From assembly GCF_007846095.1 (NCBI RefSeq), contig NZ_VOEI01000002.1:186001-250000 (forward strand): DNA of 64,000 nucleotides, written 5' to 3'. The notes below the pieces were generated by a model. It was given only the letters and a program-made list of their open reading frames with translations. It ran no database searches and had not been told where the DNA came from. Below, one piece after another: positions 1-7,967 of this stretch. The stretch is from Mucilaginibacter achroorhodeus. Lineage in GTDB: Bacteria > Bacteroidota > Bacteroidia > Sphingobacteriales > Sphingobacteriaceae. The translations under genes and the position numbers were made by a program. Each line of letters opens with the position of its first letter. Within the stretch, counting starts at the first letter, position 1.

Positions 1-2
1 CT

Positions 3-344
3 TATTATGAGAACCAGATCTGCGGTGTGAATTTGGGAAGCAGTTGTGTGATGCGCTTTATCAAAGGCATGGGTCAGGAAGTATTTGACATAGAGATACC
101 AAGACGTTCTGTTTATGTCATGCAGGATGATGCCCGTAAAAAATGGAAGCATGCTATTCCTCCCCGCAAAAAGGACAAAGTGGATGGTGAAGTCTATCAC
201 CGCGATCGTAGAGTTTCCATTACTTATAGAAAGGTCAAACCAAAACAGGTTCACCCGATCGATCCCAATGGCAAGGTCGCTCAAATTTTACAGGAAAAAT
301 TTAATATTGGCGCAGCGCAGATCGCTCAGCTAAGCAGAGGCTGA
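3..344 (+). CDS. AlkB-like 2-oxoglutarate/Fe(II) dioxygenase, C-terminal part (cut by window edge)
   Basis: The reading frame is open from the first bases of the window, so this is the last ~113 residues of a longer gene (AlkB proteins are about 200 residues). The AlkB C-terminal signature is visible: an RR-S-YV stretch, then a Trp-Lys-His segment that should supply the second iron-binding histidine, then RVSITYR, the Arg-x5-Arg pair that binds 2-oxoglutarate and substrate. Family members oxidatively demethylate alkylated DNA or RNA bases. The gene ends 7 bp from the end of the convergent gene at 352, and I see no terminator hairpin between them. The GTG at 27 is internal, not the start. The family call is firm; the substrate is not known. 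Confidence 0.85.
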   Translation, partial: YYENQICGVNLGSSCVMRFIKGMGQEVFDIEIPRRSVYVMQDDARKKWKHAIPPRKKDKVDGEVYHRDRRVSITYRKVKPKQVHPIDPNGKVAQILQEKFNIGAAQIAQLSRG

Positions 345-351
345 TCAAAGA

Positions 352-1335
352 TCACGGCAGGATGTGCAGGCGTTCGTTCAGTCCCCATTTTGGCGGGAAG
401 AAGTACTCGATCTCAAGGTCATTTCTGCAGTATACTTGTTTGATCCTTGTCCTGCCGGATATGCCGCTAACTTCGGGATGCGCAACGCGGGCATACTTGT
501 CCGTTTCACAGAACAGGTTCTGGCAATCGATCAGTTGCAGCGACCTGCCCCATAAGGTCTTAAAGTCTATATTCAGCCGCTCGAACTCTTGTTCCTGCTT
601 TTCCGTAATATAGCGGATGATATCCGCTTCACTAAAATCTCCAAGGTCGACAAAACATTTCCGAATGCCGTCACGAGCACCGGGGCCAGGCATGACAAAG
701 TCCATTTCGCTGAAGTTGGTGAGCGTACTATAATTGATATCGGTCGCATACTGGTAAGCCAGAAATTTCCCGATCGTTGGGTAGCTCCATAGCGCCTCGT
801 ACACCTCCCCCATCGATGTTGCTTGCTGTACCTTATCAACCAAACGTGAACGCATCATGTGCTCCATCAGCCGCAAATGGTTCTCGTGCTTTCTTGAATA
901 ACCATAGGCGGTAGTGCCGGAGGTCATCAGGTACGCGCCGGAATAGATAGGTCCGCCTGCTTTGATAGCCTGATCCAGCAACTTGGTGTAGCGTTCAAAT
1001 TTGAACTCTTTCCAGGTCACCTCCCCGAATTCTTGCTCGAACAGTTGCCAGGTCTCTATCTTATTGAATAACTTGAAGAGTATGATCCGGAACAGCAGTT
1101 CGTCCGGTGACCTGGCCTGATCATAGATGACGTTCCTGATCAGGTATTGGCATACCCGGTCAGCCGCCCTGTATGCATTGGTAAATTTATGCTTGCGTAA
1201 GATCGGGTCATCGGTCAAAAGACCTTTACCGGCAAGCCGCGCAAAGAATATCTCTTGCCGCGCTGCTGCGAACCTCCAGTAGGTATCCAATACTTTTGAA
1301 GCAACAGGAGGTTTGCTGACGATGCGGATGTTCAT
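352..1335 (-). CDS. 5-hmdU DNA kinase / aGPT-Pplase-like helical-domain protein
   Basis: This 327-residue protein has the features of the family described as 5-hydroxymethyluracil DNA kinase helical domain, related to alpha-glutamyl/putrescinyl-thymine pyrophosphorylases (aGPT-Pplase). Near the N-terminus are YWRFAAARQEIFFARLAGK, then TDDPILRKHKFTNAYRAADR, and a conserved middle segment around the Gly-Pro-Gly at residues ~220-222. In phages these enzymes act on hypermodified thymine or uracil derivatives in DNA; the function of bacterial chromosomal copies is largely unknown. I see no P-loop, so it is not a classical kinase by sequence. The start overlaps the stop of the upstream GNAT gene by 4 bases (ATGA), so the two are probably co-translated. 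The family call is fairly confident; the role is open. Confidence 0.75.
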   Translation of the reverse strand: MNIRIVSKPPVASKVLDTYWRFAAARQEIFFARLAGKGLLTDDPILRKHKFTNAYRAADRVCQYLIRNVIYDQARSPDELLFRIILFKLFNKIETWQLFEQEFGEVTWKEFKFERYTKLLDQAIKAGGPIYSGAYLMTSGTTAYGYSRKHENHLRLMEHMMRSRLVDKVQQATSMGEVYEALWSYPTIGKFLAYQYATDINYSTLTNFSEMDFVMPGPGARDGIRKCFVDLGDFSEADIIRYITEKQEQEFERLNIDFKTLWGRSLQLIDCQNLFCETDKYARVAHPEVSGISGRTRIKQVYCRNDLEIEYFFPPKWGLNERLHILP

Positions 1336-1970
1336 ACGCTAAGCGAATACAGGTCCTGAAGCTGATCGAACGAATGCTCGAAGGCAAAACCCGACCGGCT
1401 TAAAACTTTGCGGGCGGGTATATTCTTTCTGTTCACGACAGCTGCCAAAGGCTGAACACCACGGTCCTGGAGTTTATCTACTAACTTTGGCAACAGATCC
1501 GACATGATCGAACGGCCAAAGACCGTGCTCTTCAAATAAAACTCGATGAAAAAGGGATAGTTTTTAAGCTGGTAATATTCCCTCGCCACGTTCGGTGGTA
1601 TGATATCAATTATACCCAACAGATCGCCGGAAGTCAGTGAGTGGATCAAATGGGTTTGGTTCCGGCCGCACTGGCTGTTCATCAAGGAAGTAAGGAGCCA
1701 CTGCCGCGCACTTTTCAGATCAATGACCTCCTTTTCAGGTATGAAACGTAAAGTGGCCTTATCTGACAACAATTCAAAAATATGACGAACCAAATGAGGA
1801 TAATCATTCAATGCTATCTGGTCGATACGGCGTATAGAAAGGTCATCAAGTTCAAGAGATATCTGCGGCATGGTAAGGTTGACCGGAATGGTATGAATAT
1901 GCTGGCTAAACGGGAAATTGATACGATTGTTTGATTCGCCGTCGCCGTTATTCAAATTTGTACCGTTCAT
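1332..1970 (-). CDS. GNAT-family N-acetyltransferase
   Basis: A 212-residue protein with the RimJ/RimL-like GNAT layout: a beta strand and acidic patch (ISLELDDLSIRRI) from about residue 36, a central SGDLLGIIDI strand, the segment preceding the acetyl-CoA loop (FGRSIMSDLLPKLVDKL), and the typical VVNRKNIPARKVLSRSGF C-terminal motif in which Asn and the last helix contact CoA. GNATs transfer an acetyl group from acetyl-CoA to amines. The first ~33 residues are poorly conserved in style, and an internal Met at residue 34 is an alternative start. It is the first gene of a two-gene unit with the hmdU-kinase-like gene, which raises the possibility that it acts on the same modified-base substrate; that is inference. 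Confidence 0.75.
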   Translation of the reverse strand: MNGTNLNNGDGESNNRINFPFSQHIHTIPVNLTMPQISLELDDLSIRRIDQIALNDYPHLVRHIFELLSDKATLRFIPEKEVIDLKSARQWLLTSLMNSQCGRNQTHLIHSLTSGDLLGIIDIIPPNVAREYYQLKNYPFFIEFYLKSTVFGRSIMSDLLPKLVDKLQDRGVQPLAAVVNRKNIPARKVLSRSGFAFEHSFDQLQDLYSLSV

Positions 1971-2020
1971 ATAATTATTGAACTACCATCTGCACATACG
2001 CCTAAACAAATCTCTCGCTG

Positions 2021-2131
2021 ATGATCAATAAGCACCTTTTGGGCACATCCGAATTGAACGAACTTAACAATGCTCCTGTCGCTGCTTTCGTCACATATCC
2101 CCGGAACAAGCTACTGACAGAACCTATTTAA
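2021..2131 (+). CDS. Possible 36-residue small protein or gene remnant
   Basis: A short open frame in the 308-bp gap between the GNAT gene and the divergent Crp/Fnr gene. It encodes a peptide with protein-like composition (ELNELNNAPVAAF, then YPRNKLLTEPI) and no membrane segment. I do not recognise it, and I see no promoter or ribosome-binding site close to its ATG. It could be a real small gene, the tail of a decayed gene, or chance. The rest of the gap holds nothing I can name. Confidence 0.2.
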   Translation: MINKHLLGTSELNELNNAPVAAFVTYPRNKLLTEPI

Positions 2132-2278
2132 CTCGGTTGTCTTATGACAGCTAAGATCAACTCATTTTTAGAAAATGATTGACCCTTTTTGACGTTTGTA
2201 AGTGGCACTCAACAGACCGCTTTGTTTGAAGTATCGTAAAAAAGATCTTTATCCCTATCTTAGTGGTTCAGGCTTTTC

Positions 2279-2839
2279 ATGCAAGACTTAAAAAAATTCT
2301 TGTTCTCGAGGGTCAACATGACCGAAGAGGATCTTACAACCGTCATCAGTTATTTTAGACCCAAAGTATTGGACAAAGGAGATCTGCTGCTCAAACGCGG
2401 GCAAATAGCGAGCTTATACTATTTTTTGAGAAGCGGTGGTCTGCGCTTTTACTATGATGAGGACCATGAACTAACCGCCTGGATCGTGCAGCCTGGCGAA
2501 TTTTTTACGGAGATCTCCAGTTTGAGTCCGGAAAGAACTACCAGATTCAATATCGAGGCGGTCGAGCATGCGGAATTATATTGCATCAGTAAAAAAGACA
2601 TGGAAGTGCTTTACAAACAGTTACCCGCCTGGCAGGAATTCGGCCGCAAAATGTGGGAAGGAATGGCCATTCGTATGATCGATGAGATCATCCGCTTCCA
2701 AACCATGACCGTTGAAGAACGCTATCTCGAATTTTTAAAAAAGCCGGGCTTTATGCAGCTGGTATCCGTCAAACAGATGGCCTCCTACCTCGGCATAACA
2801 CCCAATGCATTAAGCCGCATCAGGAAAAATCTGCGCTAA
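2279..2839 (+). CDS. Crp/Fnr-family transcriptional regulator
   Basis: A 186-residue regulator with an N-terminal cyclic-nucleotide-binding fold: KGDLLLKRGQIASLYYFLRSG, then WIVQPGEFFTE near residue 80, then a dimerisation helix around RMIDEIIRFQTMTVEERY. A short C-terminal HTH follows (VKQMASYLGITPNALSRIRK). This is the compact Bacteroidota form in which the cyclic nucleotide contacts are usually degenerate, so cAMP binding should not be assumed. The next gene downstream, an NmrA-like reductase, starts 74 bp later behind its own -7 box and a dyad, so it is a plausible target. The DNA-binding family is certain, the ligand unknown. Confidence 0.9.
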   Translation: MQDLKKFLFSRVNMTEEDLTTVISYFRPKVLDKGDLLLKRGQIASLYYFLRSGGLRFYYDEDHELTAWIVQPGEFFTEISSLSPERTTRFNIEAVEHAELYCISKKDMEVLYKQLPAWQEFGRKMWEGMAIRMIDEIIRFQTMTVEERYLEFLKKPGFMQLVSVKQMASYLGITPNALSRIRKNLR

Positions 2840-2848
2840 CTGCATATT

Positions 2849-2875
2849 CTACCAAATGGTAGCTCGGCTAGGTAG
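2849..2875. promoter_or_regulatory. Candidate operator: CTACC-N4-GGTAG dyad plus an extra GGTAG
   Basis: A perfect 5-bp inverted repeat (CTACC at 2849-2853, GGTAG at 2858-2862) lies in the -20 to -45 region of the promoter inferred for the NmrA-like gene. A further GGTAG follows at 2871-2875. It sits just after a Crp/Fnr gene, so that protein is the natural candidate to bind it. No binding data; the assignment is by position only. Confidence 0.35.
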
Positions 2876-2884
2876 ATAACCCCA

Positions 2885-2892
2885 TAGTTTTG
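2885..2892 (+). promoter_or_regulatory. -7 box TAGTTTTG upstream of the NmrA-like gene
   Basis: An exact match to the Bacteroidota -7 consensus TAnnTTTG, 21 bp before the ATG at 2914. There is no clean TTTG at -33; instead the dyad at 2849-2875 occupies that region, which would fit activator dependence. The TTG within this box at 2890 is also an open-frame start but is better read as promoter. Confidence 0.5.
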
Positions 2893-2913
2893 CAGGACAA
2901 ATACGTTAAAACT

Positions 2914-3822
2914 ATGGAGAACCTTATTTTAGTTGCTGGAGCTACCGGTCATCTGGGTGGCAAACTATGCAGATCATTACTTAATAAAGGCGCACGCGTA
3001 CGGGCTCTTATAAGGGAAGAAAGCACCAAGGAAAAGGTCGAAGCATTACGGCAATCCGGAGTGGAGGTGATCGCGGTCGGCTTTAACGACGAAGCGGGGT
3101 TGATCTCAGCATGCAAAGGCGTTTCATGCGTTATCTCTGTACTTGCGGGTTTGCGTGACGTGATCATAACGGCACAAAGGCAGTTGCTGGACGCTGCCGT
3201 CAAGGCTGGCGTTCCGCGCTTTGTTCCATCGGACTTTTGTACCGACTTTACCCAAATAGAACCGGGGGAAAACAGGAACTTTGACCTGCGCAGGGAGTTT
3301 AAAGGAATCCTTGATGCCAGCGACATACAAGCAACTTCTATTTTCAACGGAGCTTTTGCATACGTCTTACAATATGATATCCCACTACTGGATACCAAGT
3401 CAAGATCAATAACTTATTATTCCGGCAAAGCTGATTGGCAGATCGACTTTACCACTGTAGAAGAAACGGCCGACTTCACAGCATGCGTGGCATTGGATGC
3501 TGAAGCGCCAAGATCTTTACGCATTGCAAGCTTTCAAACAAATCCTAATGAACTGGCAGCACTTACCCAAAACGTCTTTAGTGAACGGTTCGATCTTAAT
3601 CAACAAGGTACGCTGGAGCAGTTCTCAGCTTATATCAAAAAAGCACGCGCAGAAGATCCTGAAGGAGAAAACCAATTGTATCCGCAGTGGCAGCAAATGC
3701 AATATCTCTACAGCATGTTTGCTGCACATCACGAAGCGCTGGAAAACGACCGATACGACGGATTAACATGGCAAACTTTAGAGACCACAATCAAAGAAAT
3801 ATACAACAACAAAAAAGCATAA
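2914..3822 (+). CDS. NmrA-like NAD(P)-binding oxidoreductase (aromatic alcohol / isoflavone reductase type)
   Basis: A 302-residue atypical short-chain dehydrogenase. The Rossmann dinucleotide site is at the very N-terminus (LVAGATGHLGGKLC, GxxGxxG form), followed by the NADPH-preferring Arg in RALIREES. The middle has RFVPSDFCTDFTQ, the segment that supplies active-site contacts in phenylcoumaran/isoflavone reductase relatives, and a C-terminal half with the usual TTVEETADFTA pattern. The ATG at 2914 is chosen over the upstream in-frame TTG at 2890 because the latter lies inside the -7 box. Only 2 bp separate it from the alpha/beta hydrolase gene, so the two form an operon, probably controlled by the upstream Crp/Fnr regulator. 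The substrate is unknown. Confidence 0.85.
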   Translation: MENLILVAGATGHLGGKLCRSLLNKGARVRALIREESTKEKVEALRQSGVEVIAVGFNDEAGLISACKGVSCVISVLAGLRDVIITAQRQLLDAAVKAGVPRFVPSDFCTDFTQIEPGENRNFDLRREFKGILDASDIQATSIFNGAFAYVLQYDIPLLDTKSRSITYYSGKADWQIDFTTVEETADFTACVALDAEAPRSLRIASFQTNPNELAALTQNVFSERFDLNQQGTLEQFSAYIKKARAEDPEGENQLYPQWQQMQYLYSMFAAHHEALENDRYDGLTWQTLETTIKEIYNNKKA

Positions 3823-3824
3823 AG

Positions 3825-4754
3825 ATGGAACAGATATTCAGTGATGATGAACTTGTTAAGCGCTGGCCGAACTTTACAAGTCATATGATGAATGTAAACG
3901 GTACGAGATTGCATTTTGTAGACAGCGGAGGTAACGGTCCCGTTTTGCTATGTCTGCCTGGTTGGCCGCAAACCTGGTATTCTTACCGTTCCGTGGCGGT
4001 GCCTTTGTCTGAACATTGCAGGGTGATCGTCGTGGATATCCGGGGAATGGGCAGTTCGGCAACACCACCTTCAGGCTATGACAAAAAAACAATGGCGGCT
4101 GATATTTACGAGCTGATGAGATCGTTATATATTAATAAAGCTTATGTTTTAGGTCATGATATAGGCGGTATGGTAGCAGCTAGTTTAGCGCACAACTATC
4201 CGAATATTGTTGATCGATTGATCCTTGCTGACGGGCTTCATCCCAATGAGGGAATGATGCAGATGAAACTTATGCCATCTCCGGGAACCTTTGGCAAAAA
4301 GATAGATCATCAGCAACCTTACACCTGGTGGATGAGTTTTAACCAAGTTAAAGGACTGCCTGAACAATTATTGCAGGGACGTTACCGATACCTGCTCGAC
4401 TGGCTTTTTGACTATGTAATGGTAGATAGTTCTAAGATTCCTGATTTTGAAAGGGATGTATATGCATGCGTTTACAACCAGCCAGAACGTATACGTGCCT
4501 CTAACGCCTGGTACCAAGCTTTTAACCAGGATATTGAAGATGCTAAAAATTATTCAAAGCTTCAGATGCCTGTTTTAGGCATAGCCAGCAATGTCTCTTC
4601 CGGCTTTTACCAGTACGCTTTACCAGCCTTAGCGGAAAATTACGAACTGGTGAATTTGGCAAATACTGGACACTATATGTTTGAAGAGGATCCGTCGGGT
4701 GTATATGAAGCGGTTATTGCTTTTTTGACAAGCAAAAAGCTTGGTGGTAACTAA
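3825..4754 (+). CDS. Alpha/beta hydrolase, epoxide hydrolase/haloalkane dehalogenase-like
   Basis: A 309-residue alpha/beta hydrolase. The oxyanion region is LPGWPQTWYSYR, the conserved VDIRGMGSSATP strand-loop follows, and the nucleophile elbow is GHDIGG, with Asp instead of Ser. An Asp nucleophile is typical of epoxide hydrolases and haloacetate/haloalkane dehalogenases. The catalytic His is likely in NTGHYMFEEDP near the C-terminus. The frame extends further upstream into the reductase gene, but the ATG at 3825 follows the reductase stop by 2 bp and gives a normal family length, so it is used. The protein probably acts on a product or substrate of the NmrA-like reductase. Confidence 0.85.
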   Translation: MEQIFSDDELVKRWPNFTSHMMNVNGTRLHFVDSGGNGPVLLCLPGWPQTWYSYRSVAVPLSEHCRVIVVDIRGMGSSATPPSGYDKKTMAADIYELMRSLYINKAYVLGHDIGGMVAASLAHNYPNIVDRLILADGLHPNEGMMQMKLMPSPGTFGKKIDHQQPYTWWMSFNQVKGLPEQLLQGRYRYLLDWLFDYVMVDSSKIPDFERDVYACVYNQPERIRASNAWYQAFNQDIEDAKNYSKLQMPVLGIASNVSSGFYQYALPALAENYELVNLANTGHYMFEEDPSGVYEAVIAFLTSKKLGGN

Positions 4755-4903
4755 AATCGCTATATACTGATCAACATTAACAGTTCCGCAATGTGTTACA
4801 AGGCTTTAGCAATTTTTTTTTAAATTTCATAATTAATGATGTATCCACTGCCTATAGGATAAGCTTTAATTATCTATTCCTATTAAGTTTAATCTCTTAC
4901 AAG

Positions 4904-6334
4904 TTACAAATCCAGGGCCTTTTTAGTAAGTGGGTCAAAATGTATCAAGTAATTGGCTCCAAGTGTATTGCCTTCAAAAGCGTCTCTACGAATAATTTCC
5001 TCCAGTGTATAGGGCACATCAAACTCGAACCTGTCATGCATCAGATCGACTAACCCAGTAGATAGCGTGGCATCCACTACAGGTTCAATGCGGTAGTGGA
5101 TGCCGGAGTGTGGCAATTTAAAGATGACAGGAGAATAGCCCACGCCCAAAAACCTCCCGGTTGGGCGCCCTACGGAGTAGAACCGATCCCCCATAGCCAA
5201 ATGGGAAATTACAAAAGCGCTGGCACCAGCCGAATAGATGTTCTCGTTTCCGATCATGACGATTTTCCCTTTAAACCGGATAGAAGAATCGCTTGGAACC
5301 AAAACCGAACTGTGCTGAGTATATTGATAGAAGTCAAACTTCCTGAGAAATGGTCTTCGTTCGCTAATCACACTGTCTTTTTGAATTTCTCGGTCTTTTA
5401 AAAAATCTGCTCCCAAATTATTTGGATGTGGGCCGTCTAAAATAAGAGGATAGCTAAGAGGCTTTTCTAGTAATGCTTGAAAGATTGTTTGCCAGACAAC
5501 GTCATTGCCGCCAACGTTATCCCTCAAGTCTATAATTATTTTATCTATAGGTCTTTTTCCATCCCGGTAAGCTGCGATCTTACTTTGAAGTTTGGGGATT
5601 AATGCATTATCCATACGGAATAGCTTTATGTATAAAACTTTGAATTCTGACCAGTAATCTACCTGGTTACGAATTGTATCCCGGTTTGGGCGGGCAAATG
5701 TCAGTCTCTTTTCAGTGTCAAAGTGTACAAGCGCAATTCCTTTGGCCGAATCTTCGAAAGTGATTTCAATATAGCCGTCCTGCACAGTGCGCTGGTTCTC
5801 CCAAAAATTTTCTGCATAAAATTTTTTGCGGTTCAGGTCGTAGCGCATTACCAGTTCACCGGTTAAGCTAGCGACAAATGCATCTGGCTTCTGACTGTTG
5901 ACCGCTTTCACCCATGCCCCGGCGGGTATGGTCCGGTTATTCGCTGTGATGCTTCTGGTGAGTAGATACTTTCCGTTTACATAAGCTAAAGGCAGGTAAA
6001 AGTGGAACTTAGTATATGGCTCCTGGAGAGCTGCCGGACGGTCCATCAGGCTGGTATGGTAATCCTGACAGGCATTGAGCGCCTCGCTCACAATTAGCTC
6101 AAACGCTGCTGTGCCGCGAGCTGTGTCAATCTTGGAACGAATCCTGCCCATTTCCTTTAGCGCATCATATTTCCAGAGGGCTTTTTTGATTGCAATGTGT
6201 GGCGAAATAGCCTTAATCCTACTGGTGAGCATATCAAAATCTTCGTACATTTGCTGCCGGGTCAATGCATTTTGACTTCTGGCAGAAAGCACGGAGAAAC
6301 ACAGGAGCATAAGGACATGATATAATCGCCTCAT
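4904..6334 (-). CDS. S41-family (tail-specific protease-like) peptidase, secreted
   Basis: From the chosen ATG at 6334 the protein has 476 residues and begins with a signal peptide (MRRLYHVLMLLCFSVLSARS). The longer open frame would add 34 residues ahead of it and hide the signal. The C-terminal half has the S41 fold: KIIIDLRDNVGGND, then GNENIYSAGASAF around residue 366, where the serine nucleophile is expected, and a VGRPTGRF segment. S41 enzymes cleave proteins in the envelope. No clear PDZ domain is visible. It is convergent with the alpha/beta hydrolase gene, with 149 bp between them and no clear hairpin. Many homologues of this subtype have no known substrate. Confidence 0.8.
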   Translation of the reverse strand: MRRLYHVLMLLCFSVLSARSQNALTRQQMYEDFDMLTSRIKAISPHIAIKKALWKYDALKEMGRIRSKIDTARGTAAFELIVSEALNACQDYHTSLMDRPAALQEPYTKFHFYLPLAYVNGKYLLTRSITANNRTIPAGAWVKAVNSQKPDAFVASLTGELVMRYDLNRKKFYAENFWENQRTVQDGYIEITFEDSAKGIALVHFDTEKRLTFARPNRDTIRNQVDYWSEFKVLYIKLFRMDNALIPKLQSKIAAYRDGKRPIDKIIIDLRDNVGGNDVVWQTIFQALLEKPLSYPLILDGPHPNNLGADFLKDREIQKDSVISERRPFLRKFDFYQYTQHSSVLVPSDSSIRFKGKIVMIGNENIYSAGASAFVISHLAMGDRFYSVGRPTGRFLGVGYSPVIFKLPHSGIHYRIEPVVDATLSTGLVDLMHDRFEFDVPYTLEEIIRRDAFEGNTLGANYLIHFDPLTKKALDL

Positions 6335-6583
6335 AAATAGATATTTAAACGTCTTCCAATAACAACGATATCGTTTGCCTAAAAGACGCAATAAATCATC
6401 AATCGTGACATAAAAGCGCCACGAAATTTTATCCAATATTCATGCATCGTTTTGTTAATGCAATCAATCGTTAGTTAAATGATCGATGGATTTTTGAGCA
6501 AATAATTTGTAATTAAAGTTGCTCATACTATTGGACATCCGATACGCTTTGCCAGTTAGGTAAGTGAAATAGAAAGTAAGCAA

Positions 6584-6912
6584 TTAAGACAAAGCGACAA
6601 ACGCGGATACCGGGTGAGTTTCCGGGTCGCCAGCGGCAACATAACCGGTCAAGCCAGCTATCACAGTAAGTGTAAAGCCAGCATAAGCCCATTCTCTCAA
6701 GGCACCCTTGAGTGATCGCAATCAACAACATCAACAATACCACCAGCGTGCCAGGTATTTGGGCAACAACAAGTTAAATGCGGAAGTAATACGGAAAACC
6801 ACAATGTCTGCAAAGCATTTTGCCGCCTAATTCCTAGAATAAGCCTTCGCATTAAATAGTATCCATAAACCAAAATAACTGTAGACACCCAATACCGGAT
6901 CTTGATATTTCT
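6584..6912 (-). pseudogene. Decayed DoxX-like membrane protein gene
   Basis: No single frame covers this stretch, but pieces in different minus-strand frames add up to a DoxX-like protein in the right order. An N-terminal KIRYWVSTVILVYGYYL is encoded near 6850-6910, a middle segment VAQIPGTLVVLLMLL near 6725-6770, and a C-terminal LREWAYAGFTLTVIAG followed by YVAAGDPETHP and a stop at 6584. The joints need at least two frameshifts and the middle has an in-frame stop. DoxX-like proteins are four-helix membrane proteins of about 130 residues, often found next to redox enzymes, which fits the quinone-reductase-like gene next door. The surrounding 6335-6925 region has no other gene I can see. Confidence 0.6.
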
Positions 6913-6925
6913 CTAGCCGAGCAGA

Positions 6926-7897
6926 CTAAACGGTTACAACCAGCCGTTTGCCCCCAGCTATATCAAGCTGCCATAAACTGCTGATCTCTTTGATCGGAAC
7001 CTGAACCGTTTGAACTACCAATTCACCTGCGGCAGCAAGAGAGAATATTTCCGGAAGGATTGACGAGAATAACTCCTTTACCTGTTCCCTGCTCCAGGAG
7101 CCAAGTCCGGATCCTGTTATCTGGATATCGGTACTGCGTAGAATTGTCGCTGATAGGTTTATGACATCGCCTGACATGGTCCCTACTGATACATAACGTG
7201 TACGGGATGTAAAACCGCCATCACCTTTTAATGCGGTTAGGATAAGCTCTGCTGTTCTTCCCCATAGATAGTCGATCACGATATTGATCGGCGTTTCTTG
7301 GTGAAAGCTTTGTATTTTGGATTTAAACTGCGCCTCATCCAGCAAAACCGAAACTGCTTCGTCGGCACCAAGTTCTAAAAGATCGCTCAGCGACTGTTGG
7401 TCCCGCCCGGTAACGATGATCTTGCCGGCACCGTAATGTTTGGCGATCTGTACAGCAACCCTTCCCGTGAAGCCGGTCGCTCCGTTGATCAATATCACAT
7501 CTCCCGGGCGTATGCTCGCTTTAAATTTTAATGCCATAGCTGCGCCGAAGACCGCGTTAGGTAATGCCGCCGCGGTAGCATCGTCAACGGCATCCGGCAC
7601 TTCTACAAAACGTCCCTTCTCAATAGTTGCCTGCTCCGCCAGCATCCCACTTACCCCGACGGCGTAAACGCGGGTTTTATCTGGCAGGATACAAACGCCA
7701 TCTCCGCCAATTACCTTACCGCCTTGCCGCTCTATAGCACTGCTGTAATGCGTACCGCTGACTACACCTTTGTCAAAGTGTTTAATGGCAACAGCTTTTA
7801 CATGGACCAATATTTCGTTGTCATTTTTAGGTTGTGGAGGCGAAAAATCTACATATTGTGGAATATCCGACTTTTCATAAATTACTGCTGCTTTCAT
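6926..7897 (-). CDS. Zinc-independent medium-chain (quinone) oxidoreductase-like alcohol dehydrogenase
   Basis: A 323-residue MDR-superfamily protein. It has the N-terminal GroES-like fold (ILVHVKAVAIKHFDKGVVSG), then VFGAAMALKFKASIRPGDVILINGATGFTGRVAVQIAKHYG, where AxxG/GATGFTG forms the NADPH site. The zinc-binding cysteines and His of the classical alcohol dehydrogenases are absent, placing it with quinone oxidoreductases (QOR). These reduce quinones or enones with NADPH. A Crp/Fnr gene lies upstream on the same strand with 70 bp between, and the DoxX-like pseudogene lies downstream. The regulator, reductase and DoxX trio probably was one stress- or electrophile-responsive unit. Confidence 0.85.
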   Translation of the reverse strand: MKAAVIYEKSDIPQYVDFSPPQPKNDNEILVHVKAVAIKHFDKGVVSGTHYSSAIERQGGKVIGGDGVCILPDKTRVYAVGVSGMLAEQATIEKGRFVEVPDAVDDATAAALPNAVFGAAMALKFKASIRPGDVILINGATGFTGRVAVQIAKHYGAGKIIVTGRDQQSLSDLLELGADEAVSVLLDEAQFKSKIQSFHQETPINIVIDYLWGRTAELILTALKGDGGFTSRTRYVSVGTMSGDVINLSATILRSTDIQITGSGLGSWSREQVKELFSSILPEIFSLAAAGELVVQTVQVPIKEISSLWQLDIAGGKRLVVTV

Positions 7898-7967
7898 GTT
7901 ATTAATTATTTAATAGGACAAAATTGCAGCACACGGAAGGTTGGCGCATTAACATATGTTATCAATT

